Numbered from the stretch's first letter, positions 15,465-24,166 are shown. The stretch is DNA of 29,066 bases from an uncultured Eubacteriales bacterium (GCA_900551265.1 URVL01000007.1:1-29066); one strand, 5' to 3'. Notes: generated by a model from the letters alone, not told the origin. Numbers and translations are program-made.

Positions 15465-16544
15465 ATGAAAAAGTTCAGAGTCGGCATTATAGGCTGTACG
15501 GGTATGGTAGGCCAGCGTTTTGCGCTGATTTTAAGCGGCCACCCCTGGTTTGAAATCACAGCTCTCGCGGCGAGCGCACGCAGTGCCGGACGAACTTACT
15601 CGGAGGCGGTTGACGGCCGTTGGAAAATGACGGAACCGGTTCCCGAACTGTGCGCCGGCATGACGGTCATGGATGCGACGGCTGAGATAGACCGTATTGT
15701 GGAGCTTGTGGACTTTGTGTTCTGTGCGGTCGATATGAAGAAGGACGATATCCGTGCGCTGGAGGAACTCTATGCGAAGCATGAGTGCCCGGTTGTTTCC
15801 AACAACAGCGCGCACCGCTGGACGCCCGACGTCCCCATGATTATTCCGGAGGTCAATGCTGCCCATGCGCAGGTGATTCCCTGTCAGCGTAGGCGCCTTG
15901 GCACACGCCGTGGATTTATTGCCGTCAAGCCGAATTGCTCTATTCAGGGTTATGTCCCGGCGCTGCACGCGCTGCGCGATTTGGGATTGGAGCGTGCCGC
16001 CGTGTGTACCTACCAGGCAATCTCCGGCGCGGGAAAAACCTTCCGCGAGTGGCCGGAAATGCTTGACAACGTGATTCCGTATATCGGCGGAGAGGAAGAA
16101 AAGTCGGAGCGTGAGCCGCTCAAAATATGGGGCGAGTTGTCGAATGGCGTCATCGTACCGGCGGAGACCCCGGCCATTACGGCGCAGTGTATCCGCGTGC
16201 CGGTAACAGATGGTCATATGGCGGCGGTCTTTGCCACGTTTACGAAAAAAGTTCCGTGTGAAGAGATGATTGCGCGGTGGGAGAACTATCGCGGCCGTGC
16301 GCAGGAACTGGAGCTTCCGTCTGCGCCGAAGCAGTTCCTGCATTATTTCAGGGAGGAAAACCGTCCGCAGACAAGGCTTGACCGCGACCTGGAAAACGGA
16401 ATGGCGGTATCTTTGGGACGTTTGCGTCCTGATACGCAGTACGATGTAAAGTTCGTCGGTCTTGCGCACAATACGATGCGCGGCGCTGCAGGAGGCGCGG
16501 TTTTGACGGCGGAGTTACTCTGCGCGGAAGGGTATATGGATTGA
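15465..16544 (+). CDS. asd: Aspartate-semialdehyde dehydrogenase (archaeal/fungal-type)
   Basis: This enzyme makes aspartate semialdehyde from aspartyl phosphate, the substrate for DapA and for homoserine (and so for MetAA at the left edge). The 359-residue protein has the NADP loop GCTGMVGQRF and the nucleophile Cys158 in KPNCSIQGYVPAL. The block IIPEVNAAHAQVI...QRRR and the later SGAGKTF and IRVPVTDGHMAAVF point to the archaeal/fungal-type branch rather than the E. coli type. ATG 15465 follows AGGAG at 15451-15455; an in-frame upstream start overlapping the dapB end has no site. A perfect terminator stem follows the gene. Confidence 0.95.
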   Translation: MKKFRVGIIGCTGMVGQRFALILSGHPWFEITALAASARSAGRTYSEAVDGRWKMTEPVPELCAGMTVMDATAEIDRIVELVDFVFCAVDMKKDDIRALEELYAKHECPVVSNNSAHRWTPDVPMIIPEVNAAHAQVIPCQRRRLGTRRGFIAVKPNCSIQGYVPALHALRDLGLERAAVCTYQAISGAGKTFREWPEMLDNVIPYIGGEEEKSEREPLKIWGELSNGVIVPAETPAITAQCIRVPVTDGHMAAVFATFTKKVPCEEMIARWENYRGRAQELELPSAPKQFLHYFREENRPQTRLDRDLENGMAVSLGRLRPDTQYDVKFVGLAHNTMRGAAGGAVLTAELLCAEGYMD

Positions 16545-16570
16545 GCTTAAACGGTATGATAGGATGCATG

Positions 16571-16601
16571 CAAGTGGCGGAACTCCTGGTTCCGCCACTT
16601 G
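16571..16601 (+). terminator. Terminator after asd
   Basis: A perfect 12-bp stem CAAGTGGCGGAA/TTCCGCCACTTG has a seven-base loop, with only a short T-rich tail (GTTTGCC). Read-through into the next gene is possible. Confidence 0.65.
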
Positions 16602-16648
16602 GTTTGCCGGAATGTAACGCCTTACGGCACGAAGGAGGTTGAAATCGT

Positions 16649-17089
16649 TTGGCAAAAGAATACAGGCGTCTGACGGTTTCCGATCTTGAGATGATTGTGA
16701 GGCTGAACGTAACTTATAGAGATGGATTTGCACGTTGGGAAAATGCGTGCGCTTTTTTGACGCATCCGCAGAACTGGCTGTTTGCCTGTGTGGAGGACGG
16801 CCGTATCCTGGCTTTTTGTCAGGGATATGAATGTATGCGGCTAAATGATGTGGGCGGCCTTTTGTATATTCACGAGTTCGCCGTGCTGCCGGAGTTTCGC
16901 CGGCAGGGAATTGGCAAGACGATGCTCGATATGTTAAAGATACTCTGCAGGCTTTCTGGCATCCGCAGGATTTTCCTTGTCACACAGCGGTCCAATCTTC
17001 CCGCCGCCGCGTTATACGAGGCTGCGCGCGGAAGGCCCGCGCATAGGGACGATATGGTATATGTATTTGACGACCTGGATGTGCCGTAA
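16649..17089 (+). CDS. GNAT family N-acetyltransferase
   Basis: This 146-residue GNAT-fold enzyme transfers an acetyl group from acetyl-CoA to an unidentified amine. The acetyl-CoA pyrophosphate loop is RRQGIGKTML, preceded by the beta-4 strand LYIHEFAVLPEF and followed by the later strand RIFLVTQRSNLPAAALYEA. The TTG start at 16649 is chosen because AAGGAGG (16632-16638) lies ten bases upstream and no ATG gives a full fold. It sits between asd and tgt on the same strand, but the substrate cannot be inferred from that. The end (PAHRDDMVYVFDDLD) looks complete. Confidence 0.85.
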   Translation: MAKEYRRLTVSDLEMIVRLNVTYRDGFARWENACAFLTHPQNWLFACVEDGRILAFCQGYECMRLNDVGGLLYIHEFAVLPEFRRQGIGKTMLDMLKILCRLSGIRRIFLVTQRSNLPAAALYEAARGRPAHRDDMVYVFDDLDVP

Positions 17090-17138
17090 TGCTCCACAGC
17101 ATGTTGGCGTCAGATTGTGAATTAAGAAAAAAGTAGGG

Positions 17139-18278
17139 ATGACAGTGTTTCGAATTGTAAAGACTTCCGGCGCGGCGCGCCGTGGCGTATTTGCCACGCC
17201 GCACGGGGAAATTCAGACGCCGGTATTCATGAATGTCGGCACGCTCGCCGCGATCAAGGGCGCTGTTTCGACGCGTGACCTCGAGACGGTTGGCTGCCAG
17301 GTGGAGCTCTCTAATACGTACCATCTCCATCTGCGTCCGGGTGAGGAAATTGTACGGGATATGGGAGGGCTGCATGGTTTTATGAACTGGCCACACCCGA
17401 TTTTGACGGATTCCGGAGGTTTTCAGGTGTTTTCCCTGGCAGGCCTGCGCCGTATTACCGAGGAGGGCGTTCGTTTTCATGCGCATACGGATGGGCGCCT
17501 GATTCATATGACACCGGAACTGAGCATGAAGATTCAGGCCTATTTGGGCTCAGATATTGCCATGGCATTTGACGAGTGCATTGCAAATCCCTCTCCGCGC
17601 GAGTATGTGGAAAAGAGCGCTGCACGTACGGCGCGGTGGCTTACACGGTGCAAAGCGGAGCTTGACCGGTTGCACCGGGAGGATGAGACCTGTCCAAATC
17701 CGGGACAGATGCTTTTCGGCATTAATCAGGGCGGAGTGTTCGACGATATCCGCGTTGAGCATATGAAACGTATCGCAGAACTGGACCTGCCGGGTTACGC
17801 AATCGGCGGTCTTGCCGTTGGGGAGACGGCGGAGGAAATGTATCGCATCATTGAGGCGGTGAATGCGGTCGCGCCACAGGACAAGCCGCGCTATCTGATG
17901 GGCGTCGGTACCCCGACAAATATCATTGAGGCGGTTGCGCGGGGCGTGGATTTTTTCGATTGCGTGATGCCTGCACGAAATGCCCGGCATGGGCATGTTT
18001 ATACCTGGGAAGGAATCAGGAACCTGAACAATGAAAAATATGCGCGCGATGCCGATCCCATTGAACCCGGTTGTGGCTGCCCGGCCTGCCGGGAATATTC
18101 CCGCGCTTATATCCGGCATTTGTTCCGTGCAGGTGAATCGCTGGCGGGAAGACTTGCCACGCTGCACAACCTGTATTTTTATAATCATTTGACGCGTCAT
18201 ATCCGGGAGGCCGTTGAGCGGGATGCGTATGAAGCGTTTCGGCTCAGATGGTCAGATATACTTTCGCAAAGAATTTGA
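17139..18278 (+). CDS. tgt: tRNA-guanine transglycosylase Tgt
   Basis: Tgt exchanges guanine-34 of certain tRNAs for the queuine precursor preQ1, the step before QueA. The 379-residue protein has the substrate-pocket motif LTDSGGFQVFSL with catalytic Asp91, GGLAVGE and FDCVMPARNARHG carrying the second catalytic Asp region. The zinc site is Cys312, Cys314, Cys317 and His343. The start is uncertain: ATG 17139 directly abuts a weak AGTAGGG site, while GTG 17145 would be spaced six bases from it; only two residues are at stake. queA is on the opposite strand 5 kb to the left, so the two genes are split around spoIID and the lysine genes. Confidence 0.98.
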   Translation: MTVFRIVKTSGAARRGVFATPHGEIQTPVFMNVGTLAAIKGAVSTRDLETVGCQVELSNTYHLHLRPGEEIVRDMGGLHGFMNWPHPILTDSGGFQVFSLAGLRRITEEGVRFHAHTDGRLIHMTPELSMKIQAYLGSDIAMAFDECIANPSPREYVEKSAARTARWLTRCKAELDRLHREDETCPNPGQMLFGINQGGVFDDIRVEHMKRIAELDLPGYAIGGLAVGETAEEMYRIIEAVNAVAPQDKPRYLMGVGTPTNIIEAVARGVDFFDCVMPARNARHGHVYTWEGIRNLNNEKYARDADPIEPGCGCPACREYSRAYIRHLFRAGESLAGRLATLHNLYFYNHLTRHIREAVERDAYEAFRLRWSDILSQRI

Positions 18279-18308
18279 TTTTCTATGGGAAAAGTGAATA
18301 AAAACTAC

Positions 18309-18337
18309 TTGTAAATCATAGTCATATATGGTAAAAT
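18309..18337 (+). promoter_or_regulatory. Promoter for the GH42 gene
   Basis: TTGTAA (18309-18314) and TAAAAT (18332-18337) are separated by 17 bases, about 96 bases before the GH42 start. Confidence 0.6.
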
Positions 18338-18432
18338 GCCTATGGCAAAGTCAAACTATGCTGCCGTATTTGGATACAGACCCGGTTGCGTTGTTTGGCT
18401 TTTTCTATTTACTGAAAACGGAGGTGCGTGGT

Positions 18433-20433
18433 ATGGAGAAACTTTATATGGGTGCCGCTTTTTATCCGGAAGTGTATGGAAAAGATCTCCCAACATTTGA
18501 AAAAGACGTTGAGATGATGAAAAAAGGCGGCTTCAATGTCATGCGGGTTGCAGAGTTTTCCTGGAGCTGTATGGAGCCGCACGACGGTGTCTTTGATTTC
18601 GCATGGCTGCACGAACTTGTGGACCGGCTTTATGAAAATGGGATTTATACCATTCTGTGCACGCCGTCGGCAACGCCTCCCGACTGGCTGACCAAGAAGT
18701 ATCCCGAAACGTTGAAGATGAACGACGACGGCAACCGGAAACAACATGGCGCGCGCCGCCACTGCTGTTCGAATTCCCGTGTTTACCGCAACTATGTGCG
18801 CCGGATTAATACGCGCATGGCGCAGGAGTTTGCAGGTCATCCCGCCGTCATCGGCTGGCAGCTGGATAATGAGATTTCTCCGGAGCGCCGCGGATGTTCG
18901 TGCCCGGCCTGCATGGCAAAGTTTCATGAGTATCTGGCGCAAAAATTTGGTACGGTAGAAGAGCTCAACGCCCGCTGGTATCTGAAACTCTGGAGCCAGG
19001 AGTACGAGAGCTTTGAAGATGTGCCGCATCCGCATGAGTTTACCTGGTCGCATCCCTCTTTGATTGCAGAATATTTGGAGTTTCAGTCTGATACAAACGC
19101 AGAATTCCTGCACGAACAGGCGGAAACCCTCCGTGAAAACGGCGTTACTGTGCCGATTGGCACAGATATGATGCCGATCTATACGCAGCACTATCCAAAG
19201 ACCGTCGCGCCTCTTGACGTGGTGCAGTTTAACCACTATAACAGCCGTTCCGATCTGTGGCAGGAGGGCTTTTGGTTTAACTATATGCAGAGCCTGAAAC
19301 CCGATGTTCCGTTCTGGGTTACAGAGACCTGTACAAGCGCCAACGGTTCTACTTCCAATCCGGCGTTTGAGTATCCGCTGGGATTTAATCGCGTCAATTC
19401 CCTGATGCCGTTTGCCTTTGGCGCGGCGATGAACAACTATTGGCTCTGGCGCGCGCATCCGGGCGGGCATGAGCTGATGCATGGCCATGTGATTACCACG
19501 CAGGGCAGGCCCGTTTACAATTTTAATGAGTGTGAGGACGTTGCACAGATCCTTACCGCCGCGGAAGAGTTCCTGACCGGTACGAAGGCAGATTATCGCG
19601 GCTTTGCCATGAGCGTGTCCTGTAAATCCGCCATGATGTTTGCCGCTCAGCCGACCGTCTCCGGGTTCAGCTATCGTCAGTCGATTATGGACGTCTGGCA
19701 TGATCTCATGGGGAGCGGCATGCTTCCGCGGCTTCTGGAACCGTGTATGCCGCTGGACGATGTAAAAGTGCTCTATTCGCCGTTTTTGATGACGCTGGAA
19801 GAGGATGATTTTCCAATACGGCTGCGCGCGTGGATTGAAAATGGTGGCGTCTGGATTGCCGGTCCGATGACCGACATTCGAAATACGGACGGCGCAAAGT
19901 ATCTGGATTCGCCGTTCGGAATGATTGAAAAACTGACGGGTATCTATTGTGATTACGGCATTACGGCGCACTCGATCCCGGCCGCCGTGGACTGGAATGG
20001 CAAGACTGCCGACACACTTATCTGGACGGATGTCTTTACCTTGCAAGACAATCAGGAGGCACTTGCTATTTATCGGAGTAAATCGGAACCCTCTCCCTTT
20101 GATGGCGGCGTCGCGGCGGCTTGGTGTCCTGTTGGAAAGGGCGGTGTTCTCGTACTGGGTACGCAGCCCACAGGTCAGGCTCTTCAGGAGATCGTTTCCT
20201 ATGCTTTTGCAAGAGTGGGAATCCTGCCGGGCATTTGCACGACAGGAAATGTACTGGCGATACAGCGGACCGGTGCCGCTGAGGGTGTTATTGTCTGCGA
20301 AGTGGATTATAAAGAAGGCAAGGTATATCTGGATGGCGAATACCAGAATGTTGTAACGGGAGAACCTGTATCCGGAACCCTTACACTGAAACCATATGAC
20401 TTCCAGATTCTGAGGAAAACTGTGAAAGAATAG
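18433..20433 (+). CDS. GH42 beta-galactosidase
   Basis: This 666-residue cytosolic glycosidase cleaves terminal beta-galactose (some relatives prefer arabinosides or transgalactosylate). The acid/base Glu147 is in GWQLDNEISP and the nucleophile Glu298 in WVTETCTSANGS. The structural zinc site of the A4-type enzymes is complete: Cys111, then Cys155, Cys157 and Cys160 in CSCPAC. After the TIM barrel come the trimerisation (glutamine-amidotransferase-like, about 400-600) and small C-terminal domains. ATG 18433 follows GGAGGTG with normal spacing; a frame from 18328 extends into the promoter region and is rejected. It has its own promoter and precedes the sugar permease genes, so it probably acts on a disaccharide they import. 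Confidence 0.93.
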   Translation: MEKLYMGAAFYPEVYGKDLPTFEKDVEMMKKGGFNVMRVAEFSWSCMEPHDGVFDFAWLHELVDRLYENGIYTILCTPSATPPDWLTKKYPETLKMNDDGNRKQHGARRHCCSNSRVYRNYVRRINTRMAQEFAGHPAVIGWQLDNEISPERRGCSCPACMAKFHEYLAQKFGTVEELNARWYLKLWSQEYESFEDVPHPHEFTWSHPSLIAEYLEFQSDTNAEFLHEQAETLRENGVTVPIGTDMMPIYTQHYPKTVAPLDVVQFNHYNSRSDLWQEGFWFNYMQSLKPDVPFWVTETCTSANGSTSNPAFEYPLGFNRVNSLMPFAFGAAMNNYWLWRAHPGGHELMHGHVITTQGRPVYNFNECEDVAQILTAAEEFLTGTKADYRGFAMSVSCKSAMMFAAQPTVSGFSYRQSIMDVWHDLMGSGMLPRLLEPCMPLDDVKVLYSPFLMTLEEDDFPIRLRAWIENGGVWIAGPMTDIRNTDGAKYLDSPFGMIEKLTGIYCDYGITAHSIPAAVDWNGKTADTLIWTDVFTLQDNQEALAIYRSKSEPSPFDGGVAAAWCPVGKGGVLVLGTQPTGQALQEIVSYAFARVGILPGICTTGNVLAIQRTGAAEGVIVCEVDYKEGKVYLDGEYQNVVTGEPVSGTLTLKPYDFQILRKTVKE

Positions 20434-20570
20434 GACAAGGGCTTTGGTAAAAAGTAATGACAAATTAGTAACAATACGCAGGAACCGTTATATTCTTGCA
20501 TTGGAAAACGTATAAAATTCGCGAAAAGCAACTATTTTTAAACAGCGTGGAGAAAAAATATTACCAAATG

Positions 20571-20617
20571 GTCAAAACGGTATTGACTTTTGGCTGTGAG
20601 TATGGTACCATTTTGAC
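20571..20617. repeat. Inverted repeat A in the gap before the permeases
   Basis: GTCAAAACGGTA (20571-20582) and TACCATTTTGAC (20606-20617) are inverted copies matching at 11 of 12 positions, 23 bases apart. They overlap a possible promoter. Confidence 0.6.
20583..20611 (+). promoter_or_regulatory. Candidate promoter inside the inverted-repeat region
   Basis: TTGACT (20583-20588) and TACCAT (20606-20611) are 17 bases apart; the -10 falls in the right arm of inverted repeat A. A second, weaker pair (TTGTAC 20726-20731, TACATT 20749-20754) lies nearer the gene. Confidence 0.4.
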
Positions 20618-20676
20618 AAAAGTAATAGAAAGATTCGCAAAATGTTGGTGGTTTTGCTCAAAGTCTATTACTTTTG
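20617..20676. repeat. Inverted repeat B with nested stem
   Basis: CAAAAGTAATAG (20617-20628) and CTATTACTTTTG (20665-20676) are perfect 12-base inverted copies. Inside them GCAAAA (20637-20642) and TTTTGC (20652-20657) form a second stem with a nine-base loop. The 20434-20857 gap is AT-rich and otherwise shows no gene. Confidence 0.7.
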
Positions 20677-20857
20677 TGAATTTCATTCTCGCGGTTTTGG
20701 TGTAAAAGTGACAAAATGTGCATCTTTGTACAACTTTTATTATATTTTTACATTGCACCGTGAATGATGGGTGTCGTGGTTCTTTTGGGCCACGAGGATG
20801 CTTTGTTATCCAAGCACCGGGCGTTTCCCGCGAAACAGACTTGAAGGAGGCTATCGC

Positions 20858-21829
20858 ATGAAAAAAGAAGCAGTACCGGCTGCGGGGCCGGGAACAGGTG
20901 GATCGGGAGAAATAAAGCTTTATAGTAGAAGGACGAGAGTCATTCGCGAAAATATTGAACTCTGGTCTTTTGTAATTCCGGCTGCCGCATTGATAATCAT
21001 GTTTAACTATGCGCCTATGTATGGTATTATCATTGCGTTCCAGAATTATTTCCCCGGAAGTCCATTCCTTGGTGAGAATACACAGTGGGTCGGCCTGAAG
21101 CATTTTAGAGATTTTATCAATAGTATTTACTTTGGGCGAATCATGAGGAACTCCATTCGTCTGAGCTTGCTGAATCTGCTCTTTGGTTTCTGGCTTCCGA
21201 TTATTTTCGCACTGATTTTGAATGAACTTAAGAATTTGAAGTTTAAGAAGTTTGTTCAGACGGCGAGCTATTTACCGCACTTTATTTCGACGGTTGTTGT
21301 CGCCGGTATGGCGATCTCGTTCTGTCAGCCGACAGGCCTGGTCAACCTTATTCTTGGCGCTTTCGGCGTTGCTCCGCAGAGCTGGCTGGATATGCCGGAT
21401 AAGTTCCCGATGATTTATACGATTATCAACGTATGGAAGAGCTTCGGTTTTAACAGCATTCTGTATTTCTCTACGTTGTCCGCAATTGACCCCTCGCTTT
21501 ATGAGTCCGCACGTATTGACGGTGGTAACCGCTGGCAGCAGTGCTGGCATATCACGCTCCCCGGACTCAAGAGCATTATTGCGATTCAGTTCATCCTTGC
21601 GCTTGGTGGTATCCTGAATACGAACTCTGACTTGGTCATCCTGATTTACAACCCGGCCACCTATGAAACGGCCGATGTTATTGGTTCGTATACGTACCGT
21701 ATCGGTATCCAGGATGGTAGATACAGTTATACAACGGCTGTTGGTCTCTTCATGTCGGCGATCGGTTTTGCACTTACCTTTATTGCCAACAAGATCAGCA
21801 ACTGGCTGACCGGTTTCGGTTTGTGGTAA
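20858..21829 (+). CDS. Sugar ABC transporter permease, LplB family
   Basis: This 323-residue inner-membrane protein has about six hydrophobic helices and the permease EAA loop ESARIDGGNRWQQCWHITLPGL split over residues near 225-246, which contacts the ATPase. The opening after a polar tail (LWSFVIPAAALIIMFNYAPMYGIIIAFQNY) is typical of the LplB/polysaccharide permeases of Bacillota. ATG 20858 is chosen because AAGGAGG (20844-20850) is seven bases upstream; an in-frame GTG at 20771 would place the site inside the gene. It pairs with the next permease after 19 bases. The family usually acts on oligosaccharides, with a lipoprotein binding protein and a shared MsmX-type ATPase; neither is here. 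Confidence 0.95.
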   Translation: MKKEAVPAAGPGTGGSGEIKLYSRRTRVIRENIELWSFVIPAAALIIMFNYAPMYGIIIAFQNYFPGSPFLGENTQWVGLKHFRDFINSIYFGRIMRNSIRLSLLNLLFGFWLPIIFALILNELKNLKFKKFVQTASYLPHFISTVVVAGMAISFCQPTGLVNLILGAFGVAPQSWLDMPDKFPMIYTIINVWKSFGFNSILYFSTLSAIDPSLYESARIDGGNRWQQCWHITLPGLKSIIAIQFILALGGILNTNSDLVILIYNPATYETADVIGSYTYRIGIQDGRYSYTTAVGLFMSAIGFALTFIANKISNWLTGFGLW

Positions 21830-21848
21830 GAGAGGGGGAAAGACGGAT

Positions 21849-22757
21849 ATGGCTAAAAATCCAAACAAGATCAGAGAAGGTAGCGTCGTTGCGGATGTCA
21901 TTTTCTACATATTGGCGATCTTCTTTGCGTTTATTACATTGTACCCGATGTACTATGTTTTGATCTTATCGTTGAGTGATCCGAACGCTGCGGCTTCCAT
22001 GCGCGTATTCTTCTGGCCGAAGGGCTTCTACATCGACGGCTATAAGAACATCGTAACGGACCGTAACCTGTGGTTGTCTTATCGAAATACGATTTTCTAT
22101 GCACTGGCTTCCTGCGTCCTGATGTTGATTACGGCAACAATGTGTGCTTATCCGCTTACGTCGAAGGCTCTGCGCGGAAGAAAGTTCCTGACGTTCTTCC
22201 TTCTCATCCCGATGTATTTTAACGGAGGCATCATCCCGAGCTTCCTTTTGATGCAGAAACTTGGTTTTTACAATACGCCGTGGGCAATTATTCTTCCGGG
22301 TGGCGTTAGTATCTGGTATATCATCTTGATTCGTTCGTACTACCGTACCATTGGTGAGTCCTTACGTGAGGCTGCGATGATAGATGGTGCGAGTCATTAC
22401 CAGATTTATTTCAATCTTTTCTTACCGAACTCTAAGGCGATTATTGCAGTTATCGCGCTTTATACAATCATCGGACAGTGGAACAGCTGGTTCCAGGCGT
22501 TGATTTATCTGCCGAATACCTATTGGCAGCCGCTTCAGTTGTACCTCCGTCGACTGCTCATCCTGCAGAATGCGTCTTTGGAGTCTGTCATGAACCTTTC
22601 GGCTGAAGCGCTGGAAGAAATGGCGAAGGAACAGCTTTCCAATAACCAGTTGAAATATACAGTTATCTTTATTTCAACTCTTCCGATGCTGGTCGCCTAC
22701 CCGTTCTTCCAGAAGTACTTTGTTAAGGGCGTCATGCTTGGTTCTCTGAAAGAGTAA
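21849..22757 (+). CDS. Carbohydrate ABC transporter permease, YtcP/AraQ family
   Basis: This is the second permease subunit, 302 residues with about six helices. The start IFFAFITLYPMYYVLILSLSDP and the EAA loop EAAMIDGASHYQIYFNLFLP match YtcP-type proteins, the regular partners of LplB. The extended loop between helices (RLLILQNASLESVMNLSAEALEE broken in two, near 235-258) and the final FFQKYFVKGVMLGSLKE are also typical. A GAGGGGG tract sets ATG 21849. A strong terminator follows, so the usual third gene (substrate-binding lipoprotein) is absent from this operon and no intact one follows in the window. Confidence 0.95.
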   Translation: MAKNPNKIREGSVVADVIFYILAIFFAFITLYPMYYVLILSLSDPNAAASMRVFFWPKGFYIDGYKNIVTDRNLWLSYRNTIFYALASCVLMLITATMCAYPLTSKALRGRKFLTFFLLIPMYFNGGIIPSFLLMQKLGFYNTPWAIILPGGVSIWYIILIRSYYRTIGESLREAAMIDGASHYQIYFNLFLPNSKAIIAVIALYTIIGQWNSWFQALIYLPNTYWQPLQLYLRRLLILQNASLESVMNLSAEALEEMAKEQLSNNQLKYTVIFISTLPMLVAYPFFQKYFVKGVMLGSLKE

Positions 22758-22769
22758 AATATCGTGTTG

Positions 22770-22804
22770 GCGGGAGCAGCGAAAAGCTGCTCCCGCTTTT
22801 TTTT
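22770..22804 (+). terminator. Strong intrinsic terminator of the permease operon
   Basis: A perfect 11-bp stem GCGGGAGCAGC/GCTGCTCCCGC with a GAAAA loop is followed by eight T residues. Confidence 0.95.
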
Positions 22805-22817
22805 CTGAAGGGATCTC

Positions 22818-23450
22818 ATGTTGAGCAGACGTTGGTGGAAGGCTCTTGTTTTAACGGCGTGCATGTTTCTAGGTACATCCTGCACGCGATCTACGCCAAC
22901 GTGCAGCGAAGCGATCTTTGCAATAGATAACCGTTATGACAATCACGATAAATGGTGAAGACGGACAAGCGGCCGTGGAAGCGGCGATATCCCTGATTTT
23001 CGAACTGGATGCGCAGCTGTCGGTAACCAGCCAGGCTGAACGATGCAAACGGCGCAGATGTGCAGGTGTCCTCCGAAGTTTATGAATTGGTTGCTGAAGC
23101 CATGGCGTATTCAGAACAATTTTCCGGTCATTTTGATCTGACGCTTTCTCCCATAGTGGCGCTTTGTGGGTTTTATACTAATGAGTTTTCTGTACCGAAT
23201 CAGAATGCGGTAAATGCTGCGTAGCGTTACGTATCAGAACGTATTGTTAAAGGATCATTTTATAATTTCACTTGTAAGCGGGGCGCAGATTGATTTTGGC
23301 GGTATTACTAAGGGTTACGCAGCGGAGGCCGTTTGTAAACTGCTCTCGTCACATCGCGTTGAAGGCGCGATTTTAGATTTGGGTGGAAATGTCTTGGCGC
23401 TTGAGAGCCGAACGACGATACGCATGTCTATCAGTGATGTTTCTATCACA
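22818..23450 (+). pseudogene. apbE: Decayed apbE (FAD:protein FMN transferase) pseudogene
   Basis: Intact ApbE attaches FMN to membrane redox proteins as a lipoprotein. Here the reading frame changes three times. The first piece (ATG 22818) gives a lipoprotein signal with the lipobox LGTSC and ends at a stop at 22958. Homology resumes in another frame at 22936 (MTITINGEDGQAAVEAA), in a third from 23036 (LNDANGADVQVSSEVYELV to a stop at 23222), and in the first frame from about 23214 (SGAQIDFGGITKGYAAEAV, ILDLGGNVLAL). The region joining the second and third pieces is shortened, and the C-terminal third, with its metal-binding DALST-like region, is missing. The right end is approximate. Function is certainly lost. 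Confidence 0.85.
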
Positions 23451-23566
23451 CTGGGGGTGATGGACCTGTTGCCCGGGCCTGTGGACACTTTTCGTCTGCT
23501 TGCCTGATGCCGCAAGCTTCGGTTTTCTTCATAGCTATGGGTGATATGATTTCTGGAGGAGTGAGA

Positions 23567-24166
23567 ATGGAGATAAGAGTACTTCGATATTTTTTAACTG
23601 TAGTGCGGGAGGAAAGTATTACTAAGGCCGCGGATGTTTTGCACATTACCCAGCCAACTCTCAGCCGTCAGATTGCTCAGATGGAGGAAGAATTGGGTAT
23701 TAAGCTTTTCGACAGAAGTGCACGCCGAATCACTTTGACAAACGAGGGAATTTTGCTTCGCCGCCGTGCAGAGGAAATTCTGGAACTGGTAGATAACTCA
23801 GTTCTCAAAGACCAGGAAATGCTTCAGATTGCCATGCGCCCTGCGGTGGAGCTGTCTTACCTGCGAAAAGAAGAACAGGCCGACTTGTTCGCTATCATGG
23901 ACGAGATGGACTGCACCCCGTCCCACGCCCAGGCCATCAAAATGCGCCAGATGTCCGAAGCCAAGACCGGCGATGAACGGCTGGCCAAAGACGCCCTTGT
24001 TTCCATTATGAAGGAGGAAAAGCCCAATCAAAAAGAACAGTTCAAAATCCCAAAGGAAAAAATCAGCCGGTTTTTTGCGCCGGGGACGCCCACGCAGAAG
24101 ATCGAGGACACCATTGTCAAGGCGCTGGAACTTTACCGCAAACGCCAGCGCAGTTTAGAGAGATAG
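23567..24166 (+). CDS. Chimeric ORF: LysR-type DNA-binding domain joined to ParB-like C-terminus
   Basis: A 199-residue open frame starts at ATG 23567 with GGAGGAG five bases upstream. Residues 1-74 are a textbook LysR-type winged helix (LRYFLTVVREESITKAADVL, TQPTLSRQIAQMEEELGIKL, LRRRAEEILEL). From about residue 75 the sequence changes to the C-terminal part of an element-type ParB/Spo0J protein: IAMRPAVELSYLRKEEQADL, then a region ending KISRFFAPGTPTQKIEDTI and KALELYRKRQ. The LysR effector domain (about 220 residues) and the ParB nuclease and HTH domains are both missing. Codon choice becomes GC-rich within the ORF. It could bind DNA through the LysR part, but it is more likely a non-functional join. 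Compare deletion scar with assembly artefact. Confidence 0.8.
   Translation: MEIRVLRYFLTVVREESITKAADVLHITQPTLSRQIAQMEEELGIKLFDRSARRITLTNEGILLRRRAEEILELVDNSVLKDQEMLQIAMRPAVELSYLRKEEQADLFAIMDEMDCTPSHAQAIKMRQMSEAKTGDERLAKDALVSIMKEEKPNQKEQFKIPKEKISRFFAPGTPTQKIEDTIVKALELYRKRQRSLER

Noticed and set aside
18409..20463. Long minus-strand open frame of 684 codons
   Set aside because: It is antisense to the GH42 gene over its whole length, has no family-like motifs and arises from GC-rich third positions of the real gene.
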